Origin: Sanguibacter sp. HDW7
GTDB lineage: Bacteria; Actinomycetota; Actinomycetes; Actinomycetales; Cellulomonadaceae
Length of the DNA: 64,000 nt
Direction of reading: 5' to 3'
NCBI RefSeq assembly: GCF_011300875.1
Contig: NZ_CP049862.1
Location: forward strand, 2,790,001-2,854,000
The notes beneath the pieces were generated by a model that made no database searches, had not been told where the DNA came from, and was given only the letters and a program-made list of their open reading frames with translations. Numbering within the stretch: position 1 is the stretch's first letter; every line of letters begins with the position of its first letter. Below are positions 7,984 through 16,832 of this stretch, one piece after another. Position numbers and translations under genes: made by a program.

Positions 7984-9300
7984 CTACGCGACGCGCGAGC
8001 GCCGCACCTTCGCCGCGTCGCGGTAGACGTCGAGCATCCCGCGAGCCGCGGCCTCCCAGCCGAAGCTCGCTCCCACCACGGCCGCCCCCTCGCCGAGCCG
8101 CGCCCGCAGCGCGTCGTCGGCCAGCACCCTGTCGAGCGCCGCCGCCCACGCGCGCGGCTCGTGCCCCTCGACGAGCAGGCCCGAGACGCCGTCGACGACG
8201 ACCGTCCGCAGCCCGCCCACGGCGGTCGCGACGACGGGCGTCCCGCACGCCTCCGCCTCCGCAGCGACGAGCCCGAACGACTCCGAGTGCGACGGCATCG
8301 CGACGATGTCCGCGCTGCGGTACCAGTCGCCGAGCGCCGAGCGCGGCACGGGCGGACGGAACAGCACGCGATCGCCCACACCCAGCCGGTCGGCGAGAAC
8401 TGCCAGCTCCCGCACCGCCGTCGGACGCCCCGACGGACCCCCGCACACGACGACCCACGGCACCGGACGACCCTGCGCACGCAGCTCGGCCGCAGCCTCC
8501 ACGAGCGTGTCCGGACCCTTGAGCGGCTGCACGCGGCCGACGAAGAGCACGAGCGGACCCTGCGGCAGACCGAGCCGGTCCCGCAGCGCAGGATCGTCGG
8601 CACCGCGCGGCCCCGGCACCGGCCGGAACAGCTCGAGGTCCGCGCCCGGCGCCACGACGTGCACCCGAGCCGGGTCCGCACCGTAGAGATCACGCAGCTC
8701 AGCAGCCTCGTCGGGCGTCGACGCGACGAGCGCGTCCGCCGCGTCGACGACCTGCTCCTCGCCGACGACGCGACCGTGCGGCTCCGGCACGTCGCCCGGC
8801 GCGAGCGCCGCGTTCTTCACCTTCGCCATCGTGTGCATCGAGTGGACGAGCGGCACGTCCCAGCGGTCAGCGGCGAGCCAGCCGACCTGCCCCGAGAGCC
8901 AGTAGTGCGAGTGCACGACGTCGTACCAGCCCGGACGGCGCGACGCCTCGGTGCGTAGGACGCCCGCCGTGAAGGCGCACAGCTGCCCCGGCAGCTCGTT
9001 CTTGTCGAGGCCCTCGTACGGCCCCGCCGGGACATGGCGGACGAGCACGCCCTCGCCGGCCTCGTGGACGTCGGGCTGCGCCGACGCCGTCGCGCGCGTG
9101 AAGATCTCGACGTGCGCGCCGAGCCCCGCGAGCGCGCGGGCGAGACCACGCACGTAGACGTTCATGCCGCCCGCGTCGCCCGTGCCGGGCTGCGCGAGGG
9201 GCGAGGTGTGCACCGAGAGCATCGCGACCCGCAGGCCGTCGGCGCGCACGACCTCACCGTCCGCGGGCGCGGACGTGCCGGGAAGGTCGATGAGGGCCAT
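7984..9300 (-). CDS. mshA: D-inositol-3-phosphate glycosyltransferase MshA
   Basis: MshA carries out the first step of mycothiol synthesis, transferring GlcNAc from UDP-GlcNAc to inositol 3-phosphate. The 438-residue GT-B enzyme (GT4) has the family's N-terminal '[26 protein letters not shown]' region (given in part), 'HSHYWLSG', and the C-terminal nucleotide-sugar site '[29 protein letters not shown]'. The ATG at 9300 follows TGAGGTC. It stands alone on the minus strand. Mycothiol is restricted to actinobacteria, and a mycothiol-dependent-type enzyme at 54682 fits with its presence. Confidence 0.94.
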   Translation of the reverse strand: MALIDLPGTSAPADGEVVRADGLRVAMLSVHTSPLAQPGTGDAGGMNVYVRGLARALAGLGAHVEIFTRATASAQPDVHEAGEGVLVRHVPAGPYEGLDKNELPGQLCAFTAGVLRTEASRRPGWYDVVHSHYWLSGQVGWLAADRWDVPLVHSMHTMAKVKNAALAPGDVPEPHGRVVGEEQVVDAADALVASTPDEAAELRDLYGADPARVHVVAPGADLELFRPVPGPRGADDPALRDRLGLPQGPLVLFVGRVQPLKGPDTLVEAAAELRAQGRPVPWVVVCGGPSGRPTAVRELAVLADRLGVGDRVLFRPPVPRSALGDWYRSADIVAMPSHSESFGLVAAEAEACGTPVVATAVGGLRTVVVDGVSGLLVEGHEPRAWAAALDRVLADDALRARLGEGAAVVGASFGWEAAARGMLDVYRDAAKVRRSRVA

Positions 9301-9455
9301 GACCTCAGTATCGACCAGCGACGAGCGTCGGGGCGGGTCGGTCCGGGAGACTCGGCACACCCTCACCCCCAGCGATGTCGGGATCGGGACGGATCGTCCG
9401 GAAGGTGGGCCGGAAGTCCTACGTGGTCCCGTGTTTAATCCCCGAGAGTGGTCCT

Positions 9456-9761
9456 ATGACTGCACCGTCGGGAACCACGCCGAACCCGCTCGAGGCCCTG
9501 CGCGCGAAGCTCGCCGCCGAGCCGGCCGTCGTCGACGCCGCCGCACCCGTCGTCGACGCCGCGACGCTCGAGGACGACTACATCGTCTGTCACTGCACCA
9601 ACGTCACGGCGGGCGAGCTCCGCGGTCTCATCCACGAGGCCGGCTGCTCGTCGCTCGAGGAGATCCAGCGCTGCACTCGTGCCGGCGGGTCGTGCGGCAA
9701 GTGCGTGCCGCTGCTCACCGAGGTCGTCTCGATCGAGCTCGGCCGCGCCGGCATCGCCTGA
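9456..9761 (+). CDS. BFD-type [2Fe-2S] ferredoxin
   Basis: This is a 101-residue protein. After a low-complexity Ala/Pro N-terminus (1-42), a BFD-like [2Fe-2S] domain carries Cys-His-Cys in 'IVCHCTNVT' and the second pair in 'GSCGKCVPL'. The ligand pattern is C-x-C then about 32 residues then C-x2-C, as in bacterioferritin-associated ferredoxin and nitrite-reductase BFD domains. Such proteins reduce stored ferric iron or pass electrons in assimilatory enzymes. No bacterioferritin is adjacent, so the partner is unknown. A TTTAAT hexamer (9434-9439) may be its -10. No iron-box palindrome was seen. Confidence 0.85.
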   Translation: MTAPSGTTPNPLEALRAKLAAEPAVVDAAAPVVDAATLEDDYIVCHCTNVTAGELRGLIHEAGCSSLEEIQRCTRAGGSCGKCVPLLTEVVSIELGRAGIA

Positions 9762-9775
9762 CCCACCCCCTGCTC

Positions 9776-9824
9776 GACTCGTAGGTCTGGAGCACCATCC
9801 AACGGTGCTCCAGACCTACGAGTC
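9776..9824. repeat. 21-bp perfect hairpin, ACTCGTAG family
   Basis: The arms 9776-9796 and 9804-9824 are perfectly complementary (21 bp) around a 7-base loop. It lies between the convergent ferredoxin and lactonase genes and probably terminates both. Its left part, beginning ACTCGTAG and ending AGCACCATCCAAC (9777-9803), is clearly related to 52675-52701. Confidence 0.82.
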
Positions 9825-9866
9825 GTCTCGCTGTGCCGACTCGCTGGGCGGCTGGACGAGGGCGGG

Positions 9867-11048
9867 CTACGCGACGACGACGCAGGACGGCTTGACCGGG
9901 AGGTCGAGGCGACCGACGACCTCGCCCGCCCCGTCCTCCGCGACGCGCACCGCGACGAGGCACGCGCCGCCCTGCGACGCGACGAGCACGAGGTCGTCGC
10001 CCGCAGGGACCCCGGCGGGCGAGTCCGCGCCGTGCCACACGCTCGCATGGCTCGGGATCGCGGGCGATGCGGCCGCCACGACGATCCCGTCCGCCCCGAC
10101 CTGCGCGACGAGCGCGTGGTGGCGGGGCCAGGAGGCACCGAGCGGGGTGTCGGAGAGGTGCCGCAGGACCGTCGGGCGACCCTCCGCGTCGCGCTCGACG
10201 GCGAACGTCGCGAGGACGTCCGGCCCGCGCACGGTGACGTGCAGGCGCGTGCCGTCGGCGGACAGCGAGACGTGCGCCGGGTAGGAACCGCGCTCCGAGG
10301 GCGGCGACGAGCACGCCGCCTGCTCGCCGACGACCGTGCCGGAGCCGTCGTCCGCGAGCAGGTACGTCGTCACGCGCGAGTCGAGCTCGCCGACGACGAA
10401 CGCGACGCCGTCCGGGTGGATCGCGACGTGACGCGGGCCCGAGCCCGGGTTCGCGCGCGCACCGACGCCGTCAGCCTCGACACGCACCTGGCCGTCGACG
10501 CCGTCAGGGCGCAGGGAGTAGCGGCGCAGCTCGTCGGTGCCGAGGTCGGCGACCCACGCGTACGCCCCGCCCGGCAGCTCCCACGCGGAGTGGACGTGCG
10601 CCTCGCCCTGACGGTCGGCGTTCGGGCCCGAGCCGAGGTGGACGTGCGTGACGCCGTCGCCCGTCGGGCGGCCGTCGGCGTCGAGCGGCACGACGGTGAA
10701 CGTGCCCGAGCCGTAGTTCGACACGAGCAGCGCGCCGTCGTCCGGGCCCGCGACGATCGCCAGGTGGCACGGGTAGTCGCCGCCCGCGGCGAGGCGTGCG
10801 ACCTCGGTGAGGGTGTCACCGTCGACGTCGTAGGCGACGACGAGGCCGTCGGGCGTCTCGCTCGTCGCCCACAGGGTGCGGCCCGAGGGGTGGAGCTCGA
10901 CCCACGAGGCATGGGGCAGCTCGGCCGCGGTGCCGCGGTCGACGAGGGTGCCGTCGGGCAGGAGGTCGACGCGGCGCACGCCCGAGGGCTGCTCGGGGGC
11001 GTCGTCGCTGCTCGGGTACGTGCCGAGCCACAGGCGCACGGGGTCCAC
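9867..11048 (-). CDS. Lactonase family protein (6-phosphogluconolactonase-type beta-propeller)
   Basis: This 393-residue protein of the YbhE/Pgl seven-bladed beta-propeller family lacks a signal peptide and is therefore cytoplasmic. Family motifs include the start 'LWLGTY', 'WVELHPSGRTLWATSE', 'LLVSNYGSGTFTVVPLDADG', 'EAHVHSAWELPGG', 'GPRHVAIHPDG' and 'YPAHVSLSADG'. Members hydrolyse 6-phosphogluconolactone in the pentose phosphate pathway or other sugar lactones; the exact substrate cannot be told from sequence. The GTG/ATG-type start at 11048 is at the expected family position. It lies downstream of a sugar ROK regulator on the same strand but behind a nested palindrome. Confidence 0.87.
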   Translation of the reverse strand: MDPVRLWLGTYPSSDDAPEQPSGVRRVDLLPDGTLVDRGTAAELPHASWVELHPSGRTLWATSETPDGLVVAYDVDGDTLTEVARLAAGGDYPCHLAIVAGPDDGALLVSNYGSGTFTVVPLDADGRPTGDGVTHVHLGSGPNADRQGEAHVHSAWELPGGAYAWVADLGTDELRRYSLRPDGVDGQVRVEADGVGARANPGSGPRHVAIHPDGVAFVVGELDSRVTTYLLADDGSGTVVGEQAACSSPPSERGSYPAHVSLSADGTRLHVTVRGPDVLATFAVERDAEGRPTVLRHLSDTPLGASWPRHHALVAQVGADGIVVAAASPAIPSHASVWHGADSPAGVPAGDDLVLVASQGGACLVAVRVAEDGAGEVVGRLDLPVKPSCVVVA

Positions 11049-11144
11049 AGGGGTCCTTCCGTCGGGGCGGCGCTGCCGCGGTGGGGATGCTGCCCATCCT
11101 GCCAGCCCGCCGCCCCCGGACTCTCCCGGGCACCCGGAAGTCGC

Positions 11145-11214
11145 CGAGATAGCGGTCTGGAGCCGAGATAGCGGTCTGGGGACCGCTATCTCGGCTGGGG
11201 ACCGCTATCTCGCG
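11145..11214. repeat. Nested four-unit palindrome, GAGATAGCGGTCT family, copy 1
   Basis: Two direct 15-base units (11145-11159 and 11164-11178, CCGAGATAGCGGTCT) are followed by two inverted units (11181-11195 and 11200-11214), each pair on a 19-base pitch. The inner pair gives a perfect 14-bp stem (11164-11177 with 11182-11195, loop TGGG), and the outer pair can stack outside it. It starts 13 bases after the ROK gene's stop codon, so termination is likely. The same architecture recurs at 22546-22616. Confidence 0.88.
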
Positions 11215-11226
11215 AGAGTGTGGATA

Positions 11227-12450
11227 TCAGGACGGGAGGCGGGAGGAGGGGTTGGCGATGAGCCCGCGGAGGACCTCGACCGCTCCCCCGGTCATCGCGG
11301 CCTCGTCGCCGGCGACCGACGGCTCGACGACGAGGTCGGACCGGGGCGCGGTGAGCACGCGCGCGTCGAGCTCGGCCGTGACGTGGGCGCGGAGGTAGGG
11401 CTCGAGCGGGCCGTAGACGCCGCCGAGGACGACGTGCGCGACGTCGGTGAGGTTGACGAAGTTCGCGAGCGCGACGCCGAGCGCCCAGCCGGCGCGCGCG
11501 AGCGCGGCGAGCGCGGCCGTGTCGCCGTCGTCGGCCCGGGCACGGAGGTCCGCGACCGGGCCGAGCCGGTCGAGGCCCGCCGCGACCATGAGCGCGTCCT
11601 TGCCCGCGTACGCCTCGAGGCAGCCGCGGGCGCCGCACGCGCACTCGGGGCCGTCGGGCTCGACGGTCGTGTGCCCGAGCTCGCCGGACCAGCCGCGGAC
11701 CCCGCCGAAGACGGCGTTGTCGTGAAGGAGCGCGCCACCGATGCCGACCTCGCCGGAGACGTAGAGGAAGCTCTGCAGGTGGCGGCTGCGAGCGCGCCAC
11801 TCGGCGACGGCGGCGAGGTTGGCCTCGTTGGTGACGGTGAGGCCGAGGCGGTCGAACGGCGCGACCTCGCGCAGCGCGGAGAGGTCGACGTCGGCCCAGC
11901 CGAGGTTGGGCGCGAGACGCAGGCGGTCGGCGGAGGGGTCGACGAGGCCGGGCAGGGCGAGGATCGCGCCGATGACGTCGATCCCGCGGGCCTCGAGCCT
12001 GCCGACGACGGCCTCGGCGTGCGCGGTGAGGTCGGCGAGGACGACGGCGGGGTCGGACGCGTGGTGGTCGCCGGGGACGACGACGGACTCGAGGACGTCG
12101 CCCGCGAGGTCGACGGCGCGGACGCCGAGGTAGTCGACGTTGACCTCGAGGCCGAGGCCCGCGAGGGTTCCGCGCGCGGGGGTGAGCGGGACGGCGGGGC
12201 GTCCGGCGCTGCCCGTCTGGACCGGGTCGCCCTCGGCGAGGACGCGGGACTCGACGAGAAGGTCGACGAGCGCGGAGACGGTCGCGCGGGTGAGGCCCGT
12301 CGCTGCTGCGAGGTCGGCGCGCGAGACGGGGCCGTCGGCGTCGAGGACGTGACCGAGGACGAGCGAGAGGTTGTGCTCGCGCAGGCTCGCCTGACGCGCG
12401 GCCGTCCCCCGGGAAGGTCCGCGTCGCGCGTGCTGCTGGCTCGTCGACAT
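11227..12450 (-). CDS. ROK-family transcriptional repressor, XylR-type
   Basis: This 407-residue ROK protein has an N-terminal winged helix (about 25-85, 'NLSLVLGHVLDADGPVSRADLAAATGLTRATVSALVDLL') fused to a sugar-kinase-like fold. The ROK zinc signature is intact: His in 'GELGHTTV' followed by the Cys cluster in 'CACGARGCLEAYAG'. Kinase-type residues are diverged as in regulators. It is divergent from xylA with 65 bases between, so it most likely represses xylAB in the absence of xylose. The start at 12450 leaves the normal N-terminal extension (about 25 residues) before the helix-turn-helix. Confidence 0.9.
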   Translation of the reverse strand: MSTSQQHARRGPSRGTAARQASLREHNLSLVLGHVLDADGPVSRADLAAATGLTRATVSALVDLLVESRVLAEGDPVQTGSAGRPAVPLTPARGTLAGLGLEVNVDYLGVRAVDLAGDVLESVVVPGDHHASDPAVVLADLTAHAEAVVGRLEARGIDVIGAILALPGLVDPSADRLRLAPNLGWADVDLSALREVAPFDRLGLTVTNEANLAAVAEWRARSRHLQSFLYVSGEVGIGGALLHDNAVFGGVRGWSGELGHTTVEPDGPECACGARGCLEAYAGKDALMVAAGLDRLGPVADLRARADDGDTAALAALARAGWALGVALANFVNLTDVAHVVLGGVYGPLEPYLRAHVTAELDARVLTAPRSDLVVEPSVAGDEAAMTGGAVEVLRGLIANPSSRLPS

Positions 12451-12453
12451 GGG

Positions 12454-12500
12454 TTGACCCTACCGCCGGAGCGCGATAAGTTCATTCGCAATACAAAACT
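12454..12500 (+). promoter_or_regulatory. xylA promoter and possible repressor site
   Basis: TTGACC (12454-12459), a 17-base spacer and TAAGTT (12477-12482) form a good promoter. AGTT (12479-12482) and AACT (12497-12500) flank an AT-rich core and loosely resemble the AGTT...AACT arms of XylR operators. The tract is strikingly AT-rich for this genome. Confidence 0.55.
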
Positions 12501-12515
12501 CGACGAGGAGACCCC

Positions 12516-13703
12516 ATGTCGCTCACCCCCACCCCCGCTGACAAGTTCTCGTTCGGCCTCTGGACCGTCGGCTGGAACGCTCAGGACCAGTTCGGATCCG
12601 CGAGCCGCCCGTGGCTCGACCCCGTCGAGTCCGTCCACCGCCTCGCCGAGCTCGGCGCCGCCCACGTCACCTTCCACGACGACGACGTCGTCCCCTTCGG
12701 CTCCGACGCCGCCGAGCGCGACCGGATCCTCGACCGCTTCAAGGGCGCCCTCGCCGAGACCGGCGTCACCGTCGAGATGGTCACGACGAACACGTTCTCC
12801 CACCCCATCTTCAAGGACGGCGCGTTCACCTCGAACGACCGCCGCGTCCGCCGCTACGGCCTCCGCAAGGTCCTGCGCAACGTCGACCTCGCCGCCGAGC
12901 TCGGCGCAGCCACCTTCGTCATGTGGGGCGGCCGCGAGGGCGCCGAGTACGACTCCGCCAAGGACCTCTACGCCGCGCACGACCGCTACGCCGAGGGCAT
13001 CGACACCGTCGCCGCCTACATCAAGTCCAAGGGCTACGACCTCCGCATCGCCCTCGAGCCCAAGCCCAACGAGCCCCGCGGCGACATCCTCCTGCCGACC
13101 GTCGGGCACGCCCTCGCGCTCATCGAGAAGCTCGAGAACGGCGACATCGTCGGCCTCAACCCCGAGACGGGCCACGAGCAGATGGCCGGCCTCAACTACA
13201 CGACGGGCCTCGCCCAGGCGCTGTGGGCCGACAAGCTCTTCCACATCGACCTCAACGGCCAGCGCTCCATCAAGTACGACCAGGACCTCGTCTTCGGCCA
13301 CGGCGACCTCTTCAGCGCCTTCGCGACCGTCGACCTCCTCGTCAACGGCTTCCCCGGCGGCGGCCCGCGCTACGACGGCCCCGTCCACTTCGACTACAAG
13401 CCCTCGCGCACCGAGGACTTCACCGGCGTCTGGGACTCGGCCGCCGCGAACATGCGCACGTACCTCCTCCTCAAGGAGCGCGCGCTCGCGTTCCGCGCCG
13501 ACCCCGAGGTCCAGGAGGCCCTCGAGGCCGCGGGCGTCCTCGAGCTCTCGCAGCCGACGCTCGCCGAGGACGAGACGCTCGAGTCGTTCCTCGCCGACAC
13601 CTCGGTCTACGAGGACCTCGACGTCGACGCCGTCGCCGCACACGGCTTCGGCTTCGTCCGCCTCAACCAGCTCGCACTCGAGCACGCGATCGGCGCTCGC
13701 TGA
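12516..13703 (+). CDS. xylA: Xylose isomerase
   Basis: XylA converts D-xylose to D-xylulose in the cytoplasm, the first step of xylose catabolism. The 395-residue protein is of the actinobacterial class I type. It has the catalytic His in '[12 protein letters not shown]', the Trp/Gly motif 'FVMWGGREG', the metal ligands in '[13 protein letters not shown]' and '[14 protein letters not shown]', and 'FHIDLNGQ'. The ATG lies seven bases after GAGGAGA. It is followed by xylB after a 158-base spacer holding a hairpin. Confidence 0.97.
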   Translation: MSLTPTPADKFSFGLWTVGWNAQDQFGSASRPWLDPVESVHRLAELGAAHVTFHDDDVVPFGSDAAERDRILDRFKGALAETGVTVEMVTTNTFSHPIFKDGAFTSNDRRVRRYGLRKVLRNVDLAAELGAATFVMWGGREGAEYDSAKDLYAAHDRYAEGIDTVAAYIKSKGYDLRIALEPKPNEPRGDILLPTVGHALALIEKLENGDIVGLNPETGHEQMAGLNYTTGLAQALWADKLFHIDLNGQRSIKYDQDLVFGHGDLFSAFATVDLLVNGFPGGGPRYDGPVHFDYKPSRTEDFTGVWDSAAANMRTYLLLKERALAFRADPEVQEALEAAGVLELSQPTLAEDETLESFLADTSVYEDLDVDAVAAHGFGFVRLNQLALEHAIGAR

Positions 13704-13789
13704 GAACCCGCGCCGGGGTTCCTCCATCCCCCGGCACGCACGCTCGCCTGCCGGCCCCGACCCCGGGGCTCGACACGGCCGGCGCAGCC

Positions 13790-13818
13790 GGGCGGCCCTC
13801 CCACGCGGAGGGCCGCCC
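13790..13818 (+). terminator. Intercistronic hairpin between xylA and xylB
   Basis: A perfect 12-bp stem (13790-13801 with 13807-13818), a 5-base loop and a following TT. Its position suggests partial termination or 3'-end protection that lowers xylB relative to xylA. Confidence 0.65.
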
Positions 13819-13861
13819 TTGCCGCATCCCCCACCCGACCCACCCGACTCCTGGAACACAC

Positions 13862-15319
13862 ATGACCCTCGTCGCCGGCGTGGACTCCTCCACGCAGTCC
13901 TGCAAGATCGTCATCCGCGACGCCGCAACCGGCGCGCTCGTCCGCGAGGGCCGCGCCTCGCACCCGGCCGGCACGACCGTCGACCCCGACGCCTGGTGGG
14001 ACGCGCTCGTCGCAGCCGCCGCGGACGCAGGCGGCCTCGACGACGTCGCCGCGATCGCCGTGGGCGGCCAGCAGCACGGCATGGTCGTGCTCGACGCCGA
14101 CGGCCGCGTCATCCGCGACGCGATGCTGTGGAACGACACGTCCTCCGCGCCCGACGCCGCCGACCTCGTGCGCGAGCTCGGCGACGGCGACACGGCACGC
14201 GGCGCGGCCGCATGGGCCGAGGCCGTCGGCGCCGTGCCCGTCGCGTCGTTCACGGGGACGAAGCTCCGCTGGCTCGCGCGCGTCGAGCCGGAGAACGCCG
14301 CGCGCGTCGCGGCCGTGTGCCTGCCGCACGACTGGCTCACGTGGCGCCTGCGCGGCGCCCGCTCGCTCGAGGACCTCACGACGGACCGCTCGGACGCGTC
14401 CGGCACGTGCTACTGGTCCCCCACGACGGGCGAGTACCGCCACGACCTGCTCGCGCTCGCGCTCGGCCGCGACGACGTCGTCCTGCCCCGCGTCCTCAGC
14501 CCCGGCGCGTCCGCCGGCACGACGGACTGCGAGCTCACGCGCGGGGCCGTCGTCGGCGTCGGCGCCGGCGACAACGCGGGTGCGGCGCTCGGCCTCGGGC
14601 TGCGCGCGGGCGACGTCTCGGTGTCGATCGGCACGTCGGGCGTCGTCGCCGCCGTGACGGACACACCTGCGGCCGACGCCTCGGGCCTCGTCGCGGGCTT
14701 CGCCGACGCGACCGGTCGCTTCCTGCCGCTCGTCGCGACGCTCAACGCCTCACGCATCCTCGACTCCGCCTGCAGCGTCCTCGGCGTCGACTACGACCGC
14801 CTCGCCGAGCTCGCGCTCGCCGCGCCCGCAGGCGCCGACGGCGTCGTCCTCGTGCCCTACTTCGAGGGCGAGCGCACGCCCAACCTGCCCGACGCCTCGG
14901 CGTCGCTCCACGGCCTCACGCTCGCCAACGCCAACCCGGGCAACATCGCCCGGGCGTTCGTCGAGGGTCTGCTCGGCGCGCTCGCCGACGGCCTCGACCA
15001 GATCGTCCGCCAGGGCACGACGCCCGAGCGCGTCGTCCTCGTCGGCGGTGGCGCGCAGTCGCCGGCCGTGCGTGCGATCGCGCCCGTCGTCCTCGGTGTC
15101 GACGTCCTCGTGCCGCCTGCGGGCGAGTACGTCGCGGACGGGGCGGCCCGTCAGGCCGCGTGGGCGCTCTCGGGCGCCGACGACGCTCCTGTGTGGGAAG
15201 CGCTCTCCGGGGCGGGCGAGCTGCTGCGCGCCGACACGTCAGCCGAGGGCCGCGCGACGACCTCACGCGTGCGGGCACGTTATGCCGAGGCACGGGCGCA
15301 CGTCCTCGACCGCGCCTGA
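13862..15319 (+). CDS. xylB: Xylulokinase
   Basis: XylB phosphorylates D-xylulose to xylulose 5-phosphate, feeding the pentose phosphate pathway. The 485-residue FGGY-family kinase has the N-terminal phosphate-binding '[15 protein letters not shown]', the substrate motif '[13 protein letters not shown]', 'AMLWNDTSS', and the C-terminal FGGY-family segments '[14 protein letters not shown]', 'SIGTSGVV' and '[15 protein letters not shown]'. Length is typical. The ATG at 13862 begins right at the family N-terminus. It is in one unit with xylA under the ROK repressor. Confidence 0.95.
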   Translation: MTLVAGVDSSTQSCKIVIRDAATGALVREGRASHPAGTTVDPDAWWDALVAAAADAGGLDDVAAIAVGGQQHGMVVLDADGRVIRDAMLWNDTSSAPDAADLVRELGDGDTARGAAAWAEAVGAVPVASFTGTKLRWLARVEPENAARVAAVCLPHDWLTWRLRGARSLEDLTTDRSDASGTCYWSPTTGEYRHDLLALALGRDDVVLPRVLSPGASAGTTDCELTRGAVVGVGAGDNAGAALGLGLRAGDVSVSIGTSGVVAAVTDTPAADASGLVAGFADATGRFLPLVATLNASRILDSACSVLGVDYDRLAELALAAPAGADGVVLVPYFEGERTPNLPDASASLHGLTLANANPGNIARAFVEGLLGALADGLDQIVRQGTTPERVVLVGGGAQSPAVRAIAPVVLGVDVLVPPAGEYVADGAARQAAWALSGADDAPVWEALSGAGELLRADTSAEGRATTSRVRARYAEARAHVLDRA

Positions 15320-15426
15320 GATTCACCCGGAATCACCCGGGAAGCTGTCCGGATCGACGCAGGACGGCCGCCGGCGCCCGACGCGTCCACGGTCGGGCAC
15401 GGGAGGTCGAATCCCCCCGGAATGGC

Positions 15427-15460
15427 ACGAGGCCCGACGATGAAGATCGTCGGGCCTCGT
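15427..15460. terminator. Bidirectional terminator between xylB and lsr2
   Basis: A perfect 15-bp stem (15427-15441 with 15446-15460) with a GAAG tetraloop lies between the convergent xylB and lsr2 genes. Confidence 0.83.
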
Positions 15461-15505
15461 CGTCCGGCAGGCGCGTCGGTGAATGCCGGAGAAGTGCGTC
15501 GAAGC

Positions 15506-15838
15506 TCAGTGAGCGGCCTCGTAAGCAGCGCGGATCTCGGCCGAGATACGGCCGCGGTCGTTGACCGTAAAGCCGTTCGCCCGCGCCCATTCGCGCATGA
15601 CGGTCGCGTCCGACGTGCCACGACGACGCGGCGCGCGGGCCGGCGCGGCAGCGCGGGAACCACGGGCCACACGGCGTCCGTGACCGACCCACGGGGCGAG
15701 CGCGGCGCGAAGGTCGGCTGCATTCTTGTCGTTGAGGTCGATCTCGTAGGTGACGCCGTCCAGACCAAAGGTCACGGTCTCGGCAGCCTCGCCACCGTCG
15801 ATGTCATCCTCAAGAATCACCACGGTCCTCTGTGCCAT
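15506..15838 (-). CDS. lsr2: Histone-like nucleoid protein Lsr2
   Basis: Lsr2 is the actinobacterial functional analogue of H-NS, bridging and silencing AT-rich DNA. The 110-residue protein has the dimerisation domain (1-60) with 'AETVTFGLDGVTYEIDLNDKNAADLRAAL', a basic Arg/Ala linker, and the C-terminal DNA-binding helix pair with the AT-hook-like RGR in 'VNDRGRISAEIRAAYEAA'. MAQRTVVILEDD is the standard Lsr2 start, so the upstream in-frame extension was discarded. It converges on xylB and has its own promoter. In many actinobacteria lsr2 directly follows lysS; here a sugar transporter separates them. Confidence 0.95.
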   Translation of the reverse strand: MAQRTVVILEDDIDGGEAAETVTFGLDGVTYEIDLNDKNAADLRAALAPWVGHGRRVARGSRAAAPARAPRRRGTSDATVMREWARANGFTVNDRGRISAEIRAAYEAAH

Positions 15839-15876
15839 TTCTGTTTCCGGTCCCTTCGTCGCGTGAGTGTTGAGCA

Positions 15877-15906
15877 ATTATGTTCACGGACGTGCAGCGC
15901 CGTCAA
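15877..15906 (-). promoter_or_regulatory. lsr2 promoter
   Basis: On the minus strand, TTGACG (15906-15901), an 18-base spacer and CATAAT (15882-15877) form a near-consensus housekeeping promoter about 30 bases before the lsr2 start. The surrounding DNA is AT-rich for the window. Confidence 0.65.
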
Positions 15907-16229
15907 AAGATTCCCTGTCGCCGCAGGCCCACGGTATTGCGACATTGCGGGGCATGTCGACGAGGGTCGCCTGTTGAGACGGGGCATTGTGCGGCGCGCG
16001 ACCACATTGTCGGTGGCCTATTGGTCACGTGCGCGAGCCCGGGCGACACGAGCACAAGGGCGGGCGCGCCGGCGGGACGCGACTGCTGAGCGCGCGCTGA
16101 GTTCGCTCCCGGAACGGGGCGCAAGAGCTCGGGCACGGCTCGTCGGCAGCCCCGCCATTACGAAGGCGGCGCAGCCGACAGCCCGGTCCAGACCGACGAC
16201 GGCCCTGCCTGCGGCGGGGCTCGGGAGGG
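15907..16229. other. Gene-free stretch upstream of lsr2
   Basis: Beyond the lsr2 promoter I see no convincing coding frame, RNA gene or repeat. Some imperfect GC-rich dyads near 16160-16225 could end the small membrane-protein transcript. Confidence 0.4.
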
Positions 16230-16415
16230 TCAGCGCTCGCGCGACGCGGCGTTGGCGGCGGGGACGATCACGCCGTCACGCTCGGACTCGAACTGCGCGA
16301 GCGCCTCGCGCTCGCTGCGGTCGGCGCGGAGGATCGCGCGCATGCCCCACCAGAAGAGCAGGCCGACGCCGATCGAGGGGATGAGCGCGCCGATCGCTGC
16401 TCCGATGCTGTCCAC
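16230..16415 (-). CDS. Small membrane protein, uncharacterised
   Basis: This is a 61-residue protein starting at the GTG at 16415 after GGGTGG. It has one membrane helix (about 5-28, IGAAIGALIPSIGVGLLFWWGM) followed by a charged cytoplasmic tail (AILRADRSEREALAQFESERDG). The frame is open upstream to 16541, but that extension has the composition of non-coding DNA. I recall similar single-helix proteins in Cellulomonas-like genomes but know no function. It lies alone between lsr2 and the chvE promoter. Confidence 0.66.
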   Translation of the reverse strand: MDSIGAAIGALIPSIGVGLLFWWGMRAILRADRSEREALAQFESERDGVIVPAANAASRER

Positions 16416-16609
16416 CCACCCATCGTACGTTCGTGCGCCACGGCCGTGGCCCTGCCGGGGCGTGCGATCGCGCACTCCCCCAGCCGCAGGCCTGCCGCTG
16501 CGTCCATGATTCGAAGCCATGGCTACCCCAGCGCGCGCCACCGCATAGGGAGCGAACTGCGCAATCGCGCGTCGGGACTCGTCGCAACCGGATCGTTACA
16601 TCGTCGGTA

Positions 16610-16686
16610 TTGGCTCCAATCCGCGGCTCTTGATATGTTCAACGACACAACAAACCGACACCACTTGCGTTCAAGACTTGAACGCA
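16610..16686 (+). promoter_or_regulatory. chvE promoter with a perfect 21-base palindrome
   Basis: TTGGCT (16610-16615), an 18-base spacer and TATGTT (16634-16639) form a plausible promoter. About 27 bases downstream, TGCGTTCAAG (16666-16675), one base, then its exact complement (16677-16686) form a perfect palindrome. A half-site-like TTGATATGTTCAACG spans the -10 element. The palindrome is well placed for a sugar-responsive repressor; no regulator gene is adjacent. The rest of 16416-16832 shows no other recognisable feature. Confidence 0.6.
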
Positions 16687-16832
16687 GCAACCTGTGGTGC
16701 GGAACACGTCCGCAGCGACGCGGACCCGAACCGCCTCATCGACGAGGCAGCAGCACACCGCAGCACCCCAGCACGAAGCTCTTCATGAGCCCGCCTGAAG
16801 ACGTGACCACCCGACGAAGGGAACCACCCACG

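Noticed and set aside
9301-9455. An iron box (IdeR/DtxR) before the BFD ferredoxin
   Set aside because: No dyad resembling the TTAGGTTAGSCTAACCTAA-type consensus is visible between mshA and the ferredoxin gene.
11292-13859. An 855-codon minus-strand open frame
   Set aside because: It is a shadow frame across xylA and the ROK gene with no domain; the true frames carry family motifs.
10876-15564. A 1562-codon open frame on the plus strand
   Set aside because: It is antisense to the ROK gene and an out-of-frame shadow of xylA and xylB. The translation is Arg/Pro/Ala-rich low complexity, as expected for non-coding frames of GC-rich DNA.
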